From Chitinophagales bacterium (GTDB lineage Bacteria; Bacteroidota; Bacteroidia; Chitinophagales; UBA8649): a DNA stretch of 64,000 nucleotides. Below, in pieces: positions 46,925 through 56,042 of this stretch. Within the stretch, counting starts at the first letter, position 1. Each line of letters opens with the position of its first letter. The stretch spans positions 42,337 through 106,336 of the forward strand of contig JACJYT010000009.1 in the NCBI GenBank assembly GCA_020635975.1. The letters run 5' to 3'. A program made the translations under genes and the position numbers. The notes under the pieces are model-generated. The model ran no database searches, had not been told where the DNA came from, and saw only the letters and a program-made list of their open reading frames with translations.

Positions 46925-47288
46925 ACCAGAGTTTGCTTTCAAAATATTTGATGGCGAAAAAAAATTTGAGTTTCGAAAAGTTATATTTAAAAATCCAAAT
47001 ATAAGAATTGTGGTTGTTTATGCATCGTCTCCAGTTCAACAAGTTATTGGTGAATTTGAGATAGATGATATACTTAGCTCGTCTCCAGATGAGATTTGGG
47101 AATTAACAAAGAAATACTCTGGAATTTCAGAAATGTATTTTCACGAATATTTTGAAAATAAGTTGGTAGCACACGCTATAAAAATTAAAAACACAAAGAG
47201 ATATAAGAGGCCTATGTCTTTAAAAGAGGATTTTAATGTGCTTCCTCCTCAGTCGTATTTATATCTTAATGAAGAAGTAGTTTATTGA
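46902..47288 (+). CDS. ASCH-domain protein
   Basis: 128 residues forming one ASCH domain (PUA-like RNA-binding fold): VLLSIKPEFAFKIFDGEKKF, then EFRKVIFK, GEFEIDDI and the late VAHAIKIKNTKRY. A GTG one codon earlier is an alternative start. It overlaps the PIN-GNAT gene by 23 bases, which points to coupled translation. It could be an antitoxin, a modified-nucleotide sensor or an RNA hydrolase; ASCH enzymes acting on modified nucleosides are known. Confidence 0.8.
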   Translation: MKVLLSIKPEFAFKIFDGEKKFEFRKVIFKNPNIRIVVVYASSPVQQVIGEFEIDDILSSSPDEIWELTKKYSGISEMYFHEYFENKLVAHAIKIKNTKRYKRPMSLKEDFNVLPPQSYLYLNEEVVY

Positions 47289-47295
47289 AAAGCAA

Positions 47296-48405
47296 ATGAA
47301 CAACGAAGTCTTTTATAATATCAGCAAAATCATTGAAAGAGATAGCAAAACAACTACTTACAAGTTTGCACTCTTACGTGGTGTTATTGATATTATTCAA
47401 GACAATTCACCATACATTTCGTTTTTAGAAAACCGTGTTCATTTTCCGACTGGACTTCTTATTGAAAAATGGTTGATGTACTACTATCCGATTTTGCAAT
47501 CTCAGACTTCTATCCCGCAAATAAACGGTGAAACTAACCTAGCTTTTAGCAATCAGTTAAGTAAACTAATTTTTGATTATGAAGCTCGTGGTGGGTTTTC
47601 TGCATTGTACAACGACTTGAAGAATAAAGGAATACCAGAAGATTTGCAAAGTGATTTTTTTGAACTTACTAAAAAGCTTAAAGATACGATTACCAAAATG
47701 CCTATGAAGTATATCGGGCGTTCTATTACTAATGACTTTTATTCCATTTTCAATTATGAAAACCAAACAATCAAAAGAAAATCAACAATAGACATTGAAA
47801 CCTTAATCAAGGAATTTGGAACATTTTCAATTCCTTTTGAATACTACGAAGCATTTAAGATTTTGGGTAGTTTCATCAATGGGCAAGATTCTATTCTGTT
47901 TAAATGGGCTGAATTTTCAGTGAATGCTTCTGGAAATAATCTTTCAGTTCACAAAGTCTTAAATGAGGTTTTAAAGAGTCCTATCACGTTGCGAGATATT
48001 AAGGAATCGAAAAAATTATATAAAGAGATTCTTCAAAAAGAAGGTAATGTTTATTGTGTTTGGACAGGTAGAAAAATTGCAAACTACGATATTGACCATT
48101 TGATTCCTTTCTCAGTATGGAAAAACAACGACCTTTGGAACTTGCTTCCTTCAGACTCAAGAATTAACAATCAAAAGCGCGATAAAATACCAACACCAGA
48201 AATTATTGACAGGCAAAAAAATCTTATTCTTGATTATTGGGGAATCATATTTGAAAGTCAATCTAAACGATTTCAGAAGGAGATTCAAATTGCACTTTTA
48301 GGTAATCATTCATTTGATTCTTGGAAAAATACTGGCATTTCGCAATTGCAAAATAGTTGTAATTATTTAATTGAAAATAGAGGCTTTGAGGGATGGAAAA
48401 TTTAA
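47296..48405 (+). CDS. HNH endonuclease-domain protein (369 aa)
   Basis: The N-terminal 230 residues are helical and unassigned. An HNH motif follows at about 250-300: YCVWTGRKIANYDIDHLIPF, then SVWKNNDLWNLLPSDSRIN with the closing asparagine and QKRDKIP. The DHLIPFSVW-x(6)-LWNLLP pattern is typical of a group of restriction-like nucleases. It starts seven bases after the ASCH gene, and its stop lies inside the methyltransferase-HIT gene. Confidence 0.8.
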   Translation: MNNEVFYNISKIIERDSKTTTYKFALLRGVIDIIQDNSPYISFLENRVHFPTGLLIEKWLMYYYPILQSQTSIPQINGETNLAFSNQLSKLIFDYEARGGFSALYNDLKNKGIPEDLQSDFFELTKKLKDTITKMPMKYIGRSITNDFYSIFNYENQTIKRKSTIDIETLIKEFGTFSIPFEYYEAFKILGSFINGQDSILFKWAEFSVNASGNNLSVHKVLNEVLKSPITLRDIKESKKLYKEILQKEGNVYCVWTGRKIANYDIDHLIPFSVWKNNDLWNLLPSDSRINNQKRDKIPTPEIIDRQKNLILDYWGIIFESQSKRFQKEIQIALLGNHSFDSWKNTGISQLQNSCNYLIENRGFEGWKI

Positions 48406-49259
48406 AGTCAAACCCAAATAGTCATTTAACAGCAAAGGAAAGAGTAACCCTCTCTTTTCCATCCAAAATTCTATTTAATCAGAATTTATTGGTTGGTGAG
48501 GTTCTTGATTTTGGTTGTGGATTTGGGAATGATGTAAAATTACTTCAAGAAAAAGGAATTAAAATAGAAGGTTACGATAAGCATTACTTTCCGGATTATC
48601 CTAAAAAGAAGTTTGACACTATAATTTGCTTGTATGTTTTGAATGTGTTAGTGCCAGAAGAACAAGCAACCGTTTTAATGGAATTATCGCAACTCATAAA
48701 GCCAACAGGAAAAGTTTATATTGCTGTAAGGCGTGATTTGCAATACGAAGGATTTAGAACGCATAAACTCCATCAGAAGAAAACTTATCAATGCAATGTG
48801 ATTCTAAATTCAAAATCATTTTTCAAAAATGAAAATTGTGAGATTTATGAATATCAGCATTACAATCAACTAGTTATAACTCAAAACCAAGATTGCCCTT
48901 TTTGTAATCCCGATTCCGAAAGAGAACTTATCGTTGAGTCCGCAACTGCTTATGCCATTTATGATAAATTTCCTGTCAATGATGGACACGCTTTAATCAT
49001 TCCAAAAAGGCATTGTGAAGATTATTTCGACTTAACTTTCAAAGAACAAGCTGCTTGTATTTTTATGCTTAATAAAGTCAAGGAAATTTTGGCACAGCAA
49101 TTTAATCCTGACGGATTTAATGTTGGAATAAATATTAGTGAAGCCGCAGGACAAACCGTTAATCACGTTCATATTCATTTAATCCCACGATATAAAGGCG
49201 ATGTAGAAAATCCAAGAGGAGGTGTAAGGGGTGTAATTCCTGACAAACAGAAGTACTAA
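48393..49259 (+). CDS. SAM-dependent methyltransferase-HIT fusion
   Basis: Residues about 20-150 are a class I methyltransferase: VLDFGCGFGNDVKLLQEKGI is the SAM loop and FDTIICLYVLNVL motif IV. Residues about 165-288 are a HIT domain with the zinc-type CPFCNPD start and the catalytic triad HVHIHLIPRY at about 256. HIT enzymes hydrolyse nucleotide-phosphate bonds. The pairing occurs in bacterial genomes, but its function is unknown to me. It overlaps the HNH gene by 13 bases. Confidence 0.85.
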   Translation: MENLKSNPNSHLTAKERVTLSFPSKILFNQNLLVGEVLDFGCGFGNDVKLLQEKGIKIEGYDKHYFPDYPKKKFDTIICLYVLNVLVPEEQATVLMELSQLIKPTGKVYIAVRRDLQYEGFRTHKLHQKKTYQCNVILNSKSFFKNENCEIYEYQHYNQLVITQNQDCPFCNPDSERELIVESATAYAIYDKFPVNDGHALIIPKRHCEDYFDLTFKEQAACIFMLNKVKEILAQQFNPDGFNVGINISEAAGQTVNHVHIHLIPRYKGDVENPRGGVRGVIPDKQKY

Positions 49260-49262
49260 ACA

Positions 49263-52200
49263 ATGAACTCAATTGCATTCATTGATACAGAGATTGAGCC
49301 TAAGAGCGGAAAAGTTCTTGACATTGGAAGTGTCAAGGACAACGGGGCTTCTTTCCATAAAACTTCGGTAGCCGACTTTATACAGTTTATCAATGGAACG
49401 CGATTTATTTGCGGACACAATATTTTCAATCACGACATCAAATATATTGGTAAAGCTCTCAATGACGCAGGAATAAATTCGACAAACATCATTGACACGC
49501 TGTTTCTTTCGCCTTTGCTTTTCCCGACAAAGCCGTATCATAAACTACTCAAAGACGACAAACTACAATCGGATGAGATGAATAATCCTTTGAATGATTC
49601 TATCAAAGCAAAGGACTTATTCTATGATGAGGTTACGGCCTTTCGACAGGCAGACGAAATCCTTAAACAGATTTTTTATTTACTCCTGAATGGCAAAAGG
49701 GAATTCCATTCCTTTTTTAGTTTCATAGCATACAAAAGTCAAGATACAGACATTGAAAAACTAATTCGTGAAATATTCAAAAACGAACTTTGCGAACAAG
49801 TTGATTTGGCAAAAATCATTTCAGAAAAACCGATTGAACTTGCTTACTGTTTATCGCTAATCAATTCTTTTGTTCAACACAAAAAAATACATTCCATAAC
49901 GCCACCTTGGGTTTTAAAAAATTATCCCGAAGTGGAACAGATAATGTTTCGTATACGAAACAAACCGTGTGTGAGTGGTTGCGAATATTGCAACAGCGTT
50001 TTAGATGCACGCAAAGGACTTAAAAGATTTTTCGGTTTTGATTCTTACAGAAGTTACGGAGGTGAACCGCTACAAGAAAAAGCGGTAAAAGCTGCGATTG
50101 ACAACAAATCCATTCTTGCCGTTTTTCCGACAGGTGGAGGAAAGTCAATCACGTTTCAAATTCCCGCTTTGATGAGCGGAGAAAATTCAAGAGCCTTGAC
50201 AATTGTGATTTCGCCCTTGCAGTCGCTAATGAAAGACCAAGTTGACAATCTTGAAAAAATTGGCATTACAGACGCAGTTACCATAAACGGTTTGCTAGAC
50301 CCGATTGAAAGAGCAAAGTCTTTTGAAAGAGTGGAGGACGGTTCGGCTTCCATTCTTTACATATCCCCGGAATCGCTGCGTTCTAAAACCATTGAAAAGT
50401 TAATTTTAGGCAGAAAAATTGCACGTTTTGTTATTGACGAGGCTCACTGTTTTTCTTCGTGGGGGCAAGATTTCAGAGTTGATTATTTATACATCGGAGA
50501 TTTTATCAAATCAATTCAAGAAAAGAAAAATCTTGAAGACGGCATTCCTATTTCGTGTTTCACAGCAACGGCAAAACAAAAAGTAATTGAAGACATACGA
50601 GATTATTTCAGAGAAAAACTTTCGCTTAATCTTGAATTGTTTACTTCAATAGCATCACGAACAAATCTACAATACAAAGTATTTGAAAAAGCAGACGAAG
50701 AAGAAAAATACCAAGCAGCGAGAGATTTGATTGAAGAAAAAAATTGCCCAACAATTATATACGTTTCACGAACACGAAAAGCCTACACACTTGCAGAACG
50801 CTTAAAAGAAGACGGGTTCAGCGCAAAACCTTATCACGGTAAAATGGATAAGCAGGAAAAATCTGAAAACCAAGATTCGTTTATCAATGGAGAAACTCAA
50901 ATAATGGTGGCTACTTCTGCTTTCGGAATGGGCGTTGATAAAAAAGATGTCGGAATGGTAATTCACTATGAAATTTCTGATTCACTTGAAAACTACATCC
51001 AGGAAGCAGGCAGAGCAGGACGAGATGAAAATATTACGGCTGATTGTTTTGTGTTGTTTAACGAAGAAGATTTAAGCAAACACTTTATTCTTCTAAATCA
51101 AACCAAACTTTCTATCAAAGAAATTCAACAGGTTTGGAAAGCTATAAAAGAGATAACACGGTTTCGTTCAACGGTTTCTAATTCCGCTTTGGAAATTGCA
51201 CGAAAAGCAGGTTGGGACGACAATGTTGTTGAAATTGAAACACGGGTAACAACAGCCATTGCAGCGTTGGAAGATGCAGGATATTTGAAACGTGGACAAA
51301 ATATGCCACGAGTTTTTGCGAATAGTATTCTTGCAAAAAATGCACAAGAAGCCATTGACAAAATCAATGCTTCGGAAAGATTTGTTGGAAACCAAAAAGA
51401 AAAAGGTGTTAGAATTATCAAGAAACTTTTTTCAAGCAAAAGCAGAAAACAAGCGAGCGATGAGGCGGCAGAGTCAAGAATTGATTACATCAGCGACCAT
51501 TTAGGAATTGTAAAAGAAGAAGTGATAAATATTGTCAATCTTTTGCGTGAAGAAAAGATTTTAGCCGATGCAAAAGATTTGACTGCTTTTATCAAAAAAG
51601 GAGAAAACAAAAATCGTTCGTTCAACATAGTTGATACATTCAGTAAAATTGAAAACTTTTTGCTTCCAATAATTGAAGAACAAGAAAAAGTATTTAACAT
51701 CAAAGAACTGAACGAACAAGCGGAAGAAAAAGGGCTTGACGATATTAGCACCAATAAGATGAAAACCATTTTCAATTTTTGGGCAATCAAAAATTGGATT
51801 AAGCGAAAAAGTTTAGAATCAAAAAATCACGTTGCTGTTCTTTCATTACACTCAAAAGAATTATTGAAAGAGAAATTAGAGAAACGACACGCTTTGGCAA
51901 GATTTATTGTTGAATTTCTCTATGAGAAAAGCAATGTGAACGTATCAGAAAAAGATTCTACAAAAGAAGAAGTGTTGGTTGAATTTTCTGTTCAAGAGTT
52001 AAAAACCGCTTACGAGGTAAGTTCAAGTTTGTTTAAAGTAAACATCAATCTTGACGATATCGAAGACACGCTTTTTTACTTGTCAAGAATTGAAGCGATA
52101 AAAATTGAAGGCGGATTTTTGGTTGTGTATAATCGTTTGACCATTGAACGAACAGAACAAGACAACAAAAAACGCTACACAAAAGACGATTATCAAAAAC

Positions 52201-54083
52201 TCAATCAGTTTTACGAAAACAAAGTTCAGCAAATTCACATCGTTGGCGAATACGCCAAGAAAATGATTGAGGACTACAAAAGTGCTTTGCAGTTTGTAGA
52301 AGATTATTTTCACTTGAACTATTCATCGTTTCTACACAGATATTTTCCGGGCAGTCGGCAAAATGAAATCAAACGAAACATAACACCTGCCAAATTCAGA
52401 CAACTTTTCGGAGAACTTTCGCCAACGCAATTAAAAATAATAAACGACAACGAGACGAAACACATTGTTGTTGCCGCGGGTCCGGGAAGTGGAAAAACAA
52501 GAGTTTTGGTTCACAAACTTGCTTCATTGCTTTTAATGGAAGATGTGAAGCACGAACAGTTGCTTATGATTACTTTTTCAAGAGCAGCAGCAACCGAATT
52601 TAAAAAACGTTTGCTTAGACTTATAGGAAACGCAGCAAACTACATTGAAATAAAAACTTTTCATTCATACTGTTTTGATTTGTTGGGCAAAGTGGGCAGC
52701 CTGGAAAAATCAGACCAAATTCTAAAAAACACAATTCAGAAAATAAAGAATAATGAAGTTGAAGCAAGCAGAATAACGAAAACCGTTTTGGTCATTGACG
52801 AAGCACAAGATATGGACAAAGGCGAGTTTGGATTGATAAGTGCTTTAATGGAACAAAACGAAGAAATGAGGGTTATTGCCGTTGGCGATGATGACCAAAA
52901 CATTTATGAATTTCGGGGAGCAAGTTCAAAACACCTTGAACAATTCATTCGTGAAAACAAAGCAGTCAAACACGAATTAGTTGAGAATTACAGAAGCAAA
53001 AGCAACCTTGTTAATTTTTCAAATCAATTTGTAAAACGAATTACTTACCGACTAAAACAAACGCCAATCATTGCAAAGCAAAACGATAACGGGCAAATTA
53101 AAATTGTGCGTTATCAAAGTGGAAATCTCATCAATCCACTTGTGCAAGATGTTCTTACAACAGGGCTTTCGGGAACAACTTGTGTACTGACAAAAACCAA
53201 TGAAGAAGCACTACAAATTACGGGACTGCTTTTAAAAAACAATGTTCAAGCAAAATTGATTCAGTCAAATGACGGTTTCAGTTTATACAACCTGAACGAA
53301 GTGCGATATTTTTTAAGTCATTTGAACTTGGCAGATGATGTTTATACCATCACTGATGAAATTTGGTTAAACGCAAAACGTGAAGTTGTAAACAAATATC
53401 GCCACAGCAATAAATTGGAAATATTAGGAAACATTGTTAGAGATTTTGAAGCATCAAATCCGAAAAGGAAATACAAATCGGATTTAGAAGTTTTTATTCG
53501 TGAATCTAAACTTGAAGATTTTTATAGTGAAAATGGCGAGACAATTTTGGTTTCAACCATTCACAAAGCAAAAGGGAAAGAGTTTGACAATGTTTTCCTA
53601 ATGCTTGAAAACTTCAATCACGTAACAGACGAAGCAAAACGACTTTTGTATGTTGCAATAACAAGAGCAAAAACAAACTTGACAATTCATCTAAATTCAA
53701 ACATTTTTGACAACATCACAGCAAACAATTTAGAACGAATTGAAAACAAAGAAACGCATTTGCAACCGAACGAATTAGCAATGCACCTGTCGTTAAAAGA
53801 CGTTTGGCTGGACTATTTCATAACCCGACAAAACTTGATTTCTGACCTTAAAAGCGGAGACACATTAACAATAAACGGAGATGAATGTTTGGACACCAAA
53901 GGGAAATCTGTTTTAAAATTCTCTAAGCTCTTTGTTGAACAAATTGAAAGTATGAAAGCGAAAAACTATGAATTGAAAAGTGCCAAAGTGAATTTCATTG
54001 TTTATTGGAAAAAAGAAAATGCAGAACAAGAAGTGAAAATAATTTTGCCGGAATTGTATTTTGAAAGAAGCAATCAAACTTGA
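49263..54083 (+). CDS. exonuclease-RecQ-UvrD fusion helicase
   Basis: 1606 residues. Residues 1-135 are a DEDD-type 3'-5' exonuclease (FIDTE, HNIFNHD, IIDTLFL). After a cysteine-rich knuckle (CVSGCEYC) comes a RecQ helicase: FPTGGGKSITFQIP (about 288), VIDEAHCFSSWGQDFR (about 390) and YIQEAGRAGRDE. After a linker comes a UvrD/PcrA helicase: AAGPGSGKTRVLVHKLASLL (about 1070), VIDEAQDMDKGEF, GDDDQNIYEFRGAS, HKAKGKEFDNVF and YVAITRAKTNL. Such a machine could unwind and degrade foreign DNA. It closes the operon, four bases after the methyltransferase-HIT gene. Confidence 0.92.
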   Translation: MNSIAFIDTEIEPKSGKVLDIGSVKDNGASFHKTSVADFIQFINGTRFICGHNIFNHDIKYIGKALNDAGINSTNIIDTLFLSPLLFPTKPYHKLLKDDKLQSDEMNNPLNDSIKAKDLFYDEVTAFRQADEILKQIFYLLLNGKREFHSFFSFIAYKSQDTDIEKLIREIFKNELCEQVDLAKIISEKPIELAYCLSLINSFVQHKKIHSITPPWVLKNYPEVEQIMFRIRNKPCVSGCEYCNSVLDARKGLKRFFGFDSYRSYGGEPLQEKAVKAAIDNKSILAVFPTGGGKSITFQIPALMSGENSRALTIVISPLQSLMKDQVDNLEKIGITDAVTINGLLDPIERAKSFERVEDGSASILYISPESLRSKTIEKLILGRKIARFVIDEAHCFSSWGQDFRVDYLYIGDFIKSIQEKKNLEDGIPISCFTATAKQKVIEDIRDYFREKLSLNLELFTSIASRTNLQYKVFEKADEEEKYQAARDLIEEKNCPTIIYVSRTRKAYTLAERLKEDGFSAKPYHGKMDKQEKSENQDSFINGETQIMVATSAFGMGVDKKDVGMVIHYEISDSLENYIQEAGRAGRDENITADCFVLFNEEDLSKHFILLNQTKLSIKEIQQVWKAIKEITRFRSTVSNSALEIARKAGWDDNVVEIETRVTTAIAALEDAGYLKRGQNMPRVFANSILAKNAQEAIDKINASERFVGNQKEKGVRIIKKLFSSKSRKQASDEAAESRIDYISDHLGIVKEEVINIVNLLREEKILADAKDLTAFIKKGENKNRSFNIVDTFSKIENFLLPIIEEQEKVFNIKELNEQAEEKGLDDISTNKMKTIFNFWAIKNWIKRKSLESKNHVAVLSLHSKELLKEKLEKRHALARFIVEFLYEKSNVNVSEKDSTKEEVLVEFSVQELKTAYEVSSSLFKVNINLDDIEDTLFYLSRIEAIKIEGGFLVVYNRLTIERTEQDNKKRYTKDDYQKLNQFYENKVQQIHIVGEYAKKMIEDYKSALQFVEDYFHLNYSSFLHRYFPGSRQNEIKRNITPAKFRQLFGELSPTQLKIINDNETKHIVVAAGPGSGKTRVLVHKLASLLLMEDVKHEQLLMITFSRAAATEFKKRLLRLIGNAANYIEIKTFHSYCFDLLGKVGSLEKSDQILKNTIQKIKNNEVEASRITKTVLVIDEAQDMDKGEFGLISALMEQNEEMRVIAVGDDDQNIYEFRGASSKHLEQFIRENKAVKHELVENYRSKSNLVNFSNQFVKRITYRLKQTPIIAKQNDNGQIKIVRYQSGNLINPLVQDVLTTGLSGTTCVLTKTNEEALQITGLLLKNNVQAKLIQSNDGFSLYNLNEVRYFLSHLNLADDVYTITDEIWLNAKREVVNKYRHSNKLEILGNIVRDFEASNPKRKYKSDLEVFIRESKLEDFYSENGETILVSTIHKAKGKEFDNVFLMLENFNHVTDEAKRLLYVAITRAKTNLTIHLNSNIFDNITANNLERIENKETHLQPNELAMHLSLKDVWLDYFITRQNLISDLKSGDTLTINGDECLDTKGKSVLKFSKLFVEQIESMKAKNYELKSAKVNFIVYWKKENAEQEVKIILPELYFERSNQT

Positions 54084-54090
54084 AACATAA

Positions 54091-54564
54091 TCAAACAACT
54101 TTTTCAAGACCATCAACATTGATGCTTTCACTGGAACAATTGTTTTTACAAGAAGAAACAAGGTAAATCGTACTATAGTAGAAGTAGAATTGCAAGAAGA
54201 TGGCAGGACTTTCTATAAGCCAAACCAATCATTGTTAACTTCAATGCATATTTCAATCTTATTTGCAATTTCTGAATTGGCATCAGAAATTAAAGAAGAA
54301 AACTTCCCTATGATTTTTGATGCTCCAACTTCATCTTTCGGTGAAAACAAAACAGCTCAATTTTTAAACTTGATTTATCAAACCGAAAATCAAAAAATTC
54401 TTCTAATCAAAGATTTTCTGCATACAGACAAATCAACTAAATCACTTTCGATCAAAAAAGAATTTGAGAATGTTAGAAGAGACAAGGCATTTTGGGTGAA
54501 ACTAGAAAGACCTTTTGATTCAAACAACTTGAAAACGATTAACTCACAGGTAATTACATTGTAA
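54091..54564 (+). pseudogene. C-terminal fragment of an SMC/ABC-like ATPase
   Basis: The frame is open from the TAA at 54088 to 54564. It reads INIDAFTGTIVFTRRNK, then LLTSMHISILFAISELASE and MIFDAPTSSFGENKTAQFLN. The last stretch has the Walker B/D-loop pattern of SMC-like ATPases (hhhhDAPTSSF). The Walker A half is absent, and just 7 bases separate the fragment from the preceding stop. This is the right part of a gene whose 5' end is lost. A short translated product from the TTG at 54190 is possible. Confidence 0.75.
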
Positions 54565-54565
54565 G

Positions 54566-55087
54566 ATGAAGAATTTATTTGAAAAATGGAAAACTAGAAT
54601 TCCAAAATACAGCGAGACTCATAAAGAATTATTTTCTTCACTTTCTCAAAAGTTTGGTGCAGAAGGTGAGAAGAAAATCAATCTTGGTAAACATTTCAGT
54701 ACTAACTATGAATTATATACCTATGCTTTTTTCCTTGGACTTTACAACAATGAATTTGCTCCAATTCCTGACGGAGAAAAGAAAACAGATTTTAGCCACC
54801 ATATTCAGCATTGGGGTAGTAAGACAACAGTTTCAACACGTAAAGACTTCACTAATTTACAAGAAAATATATTTATTGCTCTTATAGCAAAAACGGACAT
54901 TGACTTAGTAGCACTTGAAAAAGGAGAATTGGACGAAGATGATGCTGTAAAATTGTTAATTAAAACAATGGAATCATACACCAACGGAGGACTAATTCTG
55001 ATAAAGGAAAAACTAGAGGATAACCCAAACTACTTCCTTCAACCGACATCATTTTTGAATATGATTTTAGAAACGGAAAAAGTATAA
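54566..55087 (+). CDS. possible dnd-associated protein 4-like
   Basis: 173 residues, soluble. INLGKHFSTNYELYTYAFFL is followed by GLYNNEFAPI, and a late MESYTNGGLILIKEKLE. The pattern of an aromatic Y/F-x-YAFFLG block and a C-terminal yxNGGlxilkexL block resembles the phosphorothioation-associated protein 4 family. This is from memory of the family pattern and needs a profile search. It begins one base after the ATPase fragment and was presumably in the same operon. Confidence 0.5.
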   Translation: MKNLFEKWKTRIPKYSETHKELFSSLSQKFGAEGEKKINLGKHFSTNYELYTYAFFLGLYNNEFAPIPDGEKKTDFSHHIQHWGSKTTVSTRKDFTNLQENIFIALIAKTDIDLVALEKGELDEDDAVKLLIKTMESYTNGGLILIKEKLEDNPNYFLQPTSFLNMILETEKV

Positions 55088-55097
55088 ATTTTAAAAT

Positions 55098-55274
55098 ATG
55101 TCTGAAAATACAACAAAATATTTAACGAGCAAAGAAGTAAAAAAAGAACTTAAAGTTCAAGATTGTGACTTATCTCATATCAGAAATTCAGGTAATTTGC
55201 AATTTATCAAAAAAGGTAATTCCTATATGTATTTAAAGGAATCTATTGAGAAGTATAAAACAAAGAATATTTAA
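55098..55274 (+). CDS. small MerR/excisionase-like DNA-binding protein (58 aa)
   Basis: YLTSKEVKKELKVQDCDLSH, then IRNSGNLQFIKKGNSYMYLK followed by ESIEKYK. The pattern (helix-turn-helix, then a wing ending in a tyrosine-lysine strand and a final helix) is that of MerR/Xis-type domains in Bacteroidota. It is the last gene of accessory block 2 and lies 10 bases after the preceding stop. It could be the excisionase of a lost integrative element or a local regulator. No integrase is present. Confidence 0.65.
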   Translation: MSENTTKYLTSKEVKKELKVQDCDLSHIRNSGNLQFIKKGNSYMYLKESIEKYKTKNI

Positions 55275-55575
55275 TTCATAAAATATTCCCCAGCTAGCTC
55301 AAGTCTTAAGCCCTAGCGGTCACTTGTGCCATTTCGAAAACTAGCTTTATTCTACAAACTAAATAATATTTGAAGTGAGGGTCTTAAGAACAATGCCGCT
55401 TCAATAATTTATGCGGGTAATAGAACTGTATTTAAAAACTTCAGGGTACTCTTCGAGAGACCCTGAAGAGGGGGAAATAGGGAAAACTTCTGGGTACTTA
55501 GCAGGAGATCCCGAAGACGGAAAATATTGCTCCAAAAGCAAGAAAGACTTATCTTGCAGCTACTAAATTATTAGC
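55275..55575. other. 301-bp intergenic stretch with hairpin repeats
   Basis: Beyond two CAGGGT-type hairpins (55439-55468 and a degenerate one at 55487-55516) no coding or RNA feature is seen. It forms the border between accessory block 2 and the core genes. Confidence 0.55.
55439..55468 (+). repeat. CAGGGTC-type hairpin repeat, copy 2
   Basis: CTTCAGGGT / ACCCTGAAG form a perfect 9-bp stem with a 12-base loop. A diverged copy, CTTCTGGGT / ATCCCGAAG, follows at 55487-55516. Confidence 0.7.
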
Positions 55576-56034
55576 ATGATAGAAAAACACTATGAAATAG
55601 AAATTAAGGCTCCTGCAGAGCACTGCTATAGGCTAATGTTGGGACTCGATGATCTTAGCAACTATGAGTTTTGGACCGCCGCTTTTAATCCCACTTCGAG
55701 CTATGTGGGCTCTTGGGAAAAAGGATCGAAAATGTATTTTGTAGGCTGCGACGAGAATGGTAAGCAAGGTGGAATGATCTCTGAAATTGTAGAAAACCAA
55801 GCTGCCTCCTTTGTTTCTATTAAGCACTATGGCATCTTAGATGGCGAGCAAGAAATAACAAGCGGTGCAGAAGTAGACAAATGGACAGGCGGTTTAGAAA
55901 ACTATAGTTTTACAGAAAAGGAAGGCATCACCACCCTGAGAATCGATATAGACGTACTCGAAGACTACCTCGAGTTTTTTGATTCAACCTGGCCTCTAGC
56001 TCTAAAAAGCTTAAAGGAAATTGCAGAAAAATAG
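55576..56034 (+). CDS. SRPBCC-domain protein
   Basis: 152 residues with the START/Bet v 1-like layout: an opening strand (HYEIEIKAPAEHCYRLMLGL), a middle sheet (MYFVGCDENGKQGGMISEIV) and a long C-terminal helix (WPLALKSLKEIAEK). Homologues are annotated as AHSA1-like or ligand-binding SRPBCC proteins. The ligand is unknown. The DUF486 gene follows after eight bases, so the two are probably co-transcribed. Confidence 0.88.
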   Translation: MIEKHYEIEIKAPAEHCYRLMLGLDDLSNYEFWTAAFNPTSSYVGSWEKGSKMYFVGCDENGKQGGMISEIVENQAASFVSIKHYGILDGEQEITSGAEVDKWTGGLENYSFTEKEGITTLRIDIDVLEDYLEFFDSTWPLALKSLKEIAEK

Positions 56035-56042
56035 GCGCGCCA

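Noticed and set aside
56035..56042. GGCGCGCC palindrome between two genes
   Set aside because: An eight-base palindrome occurs by chance, and no similar sites were seen nearby.
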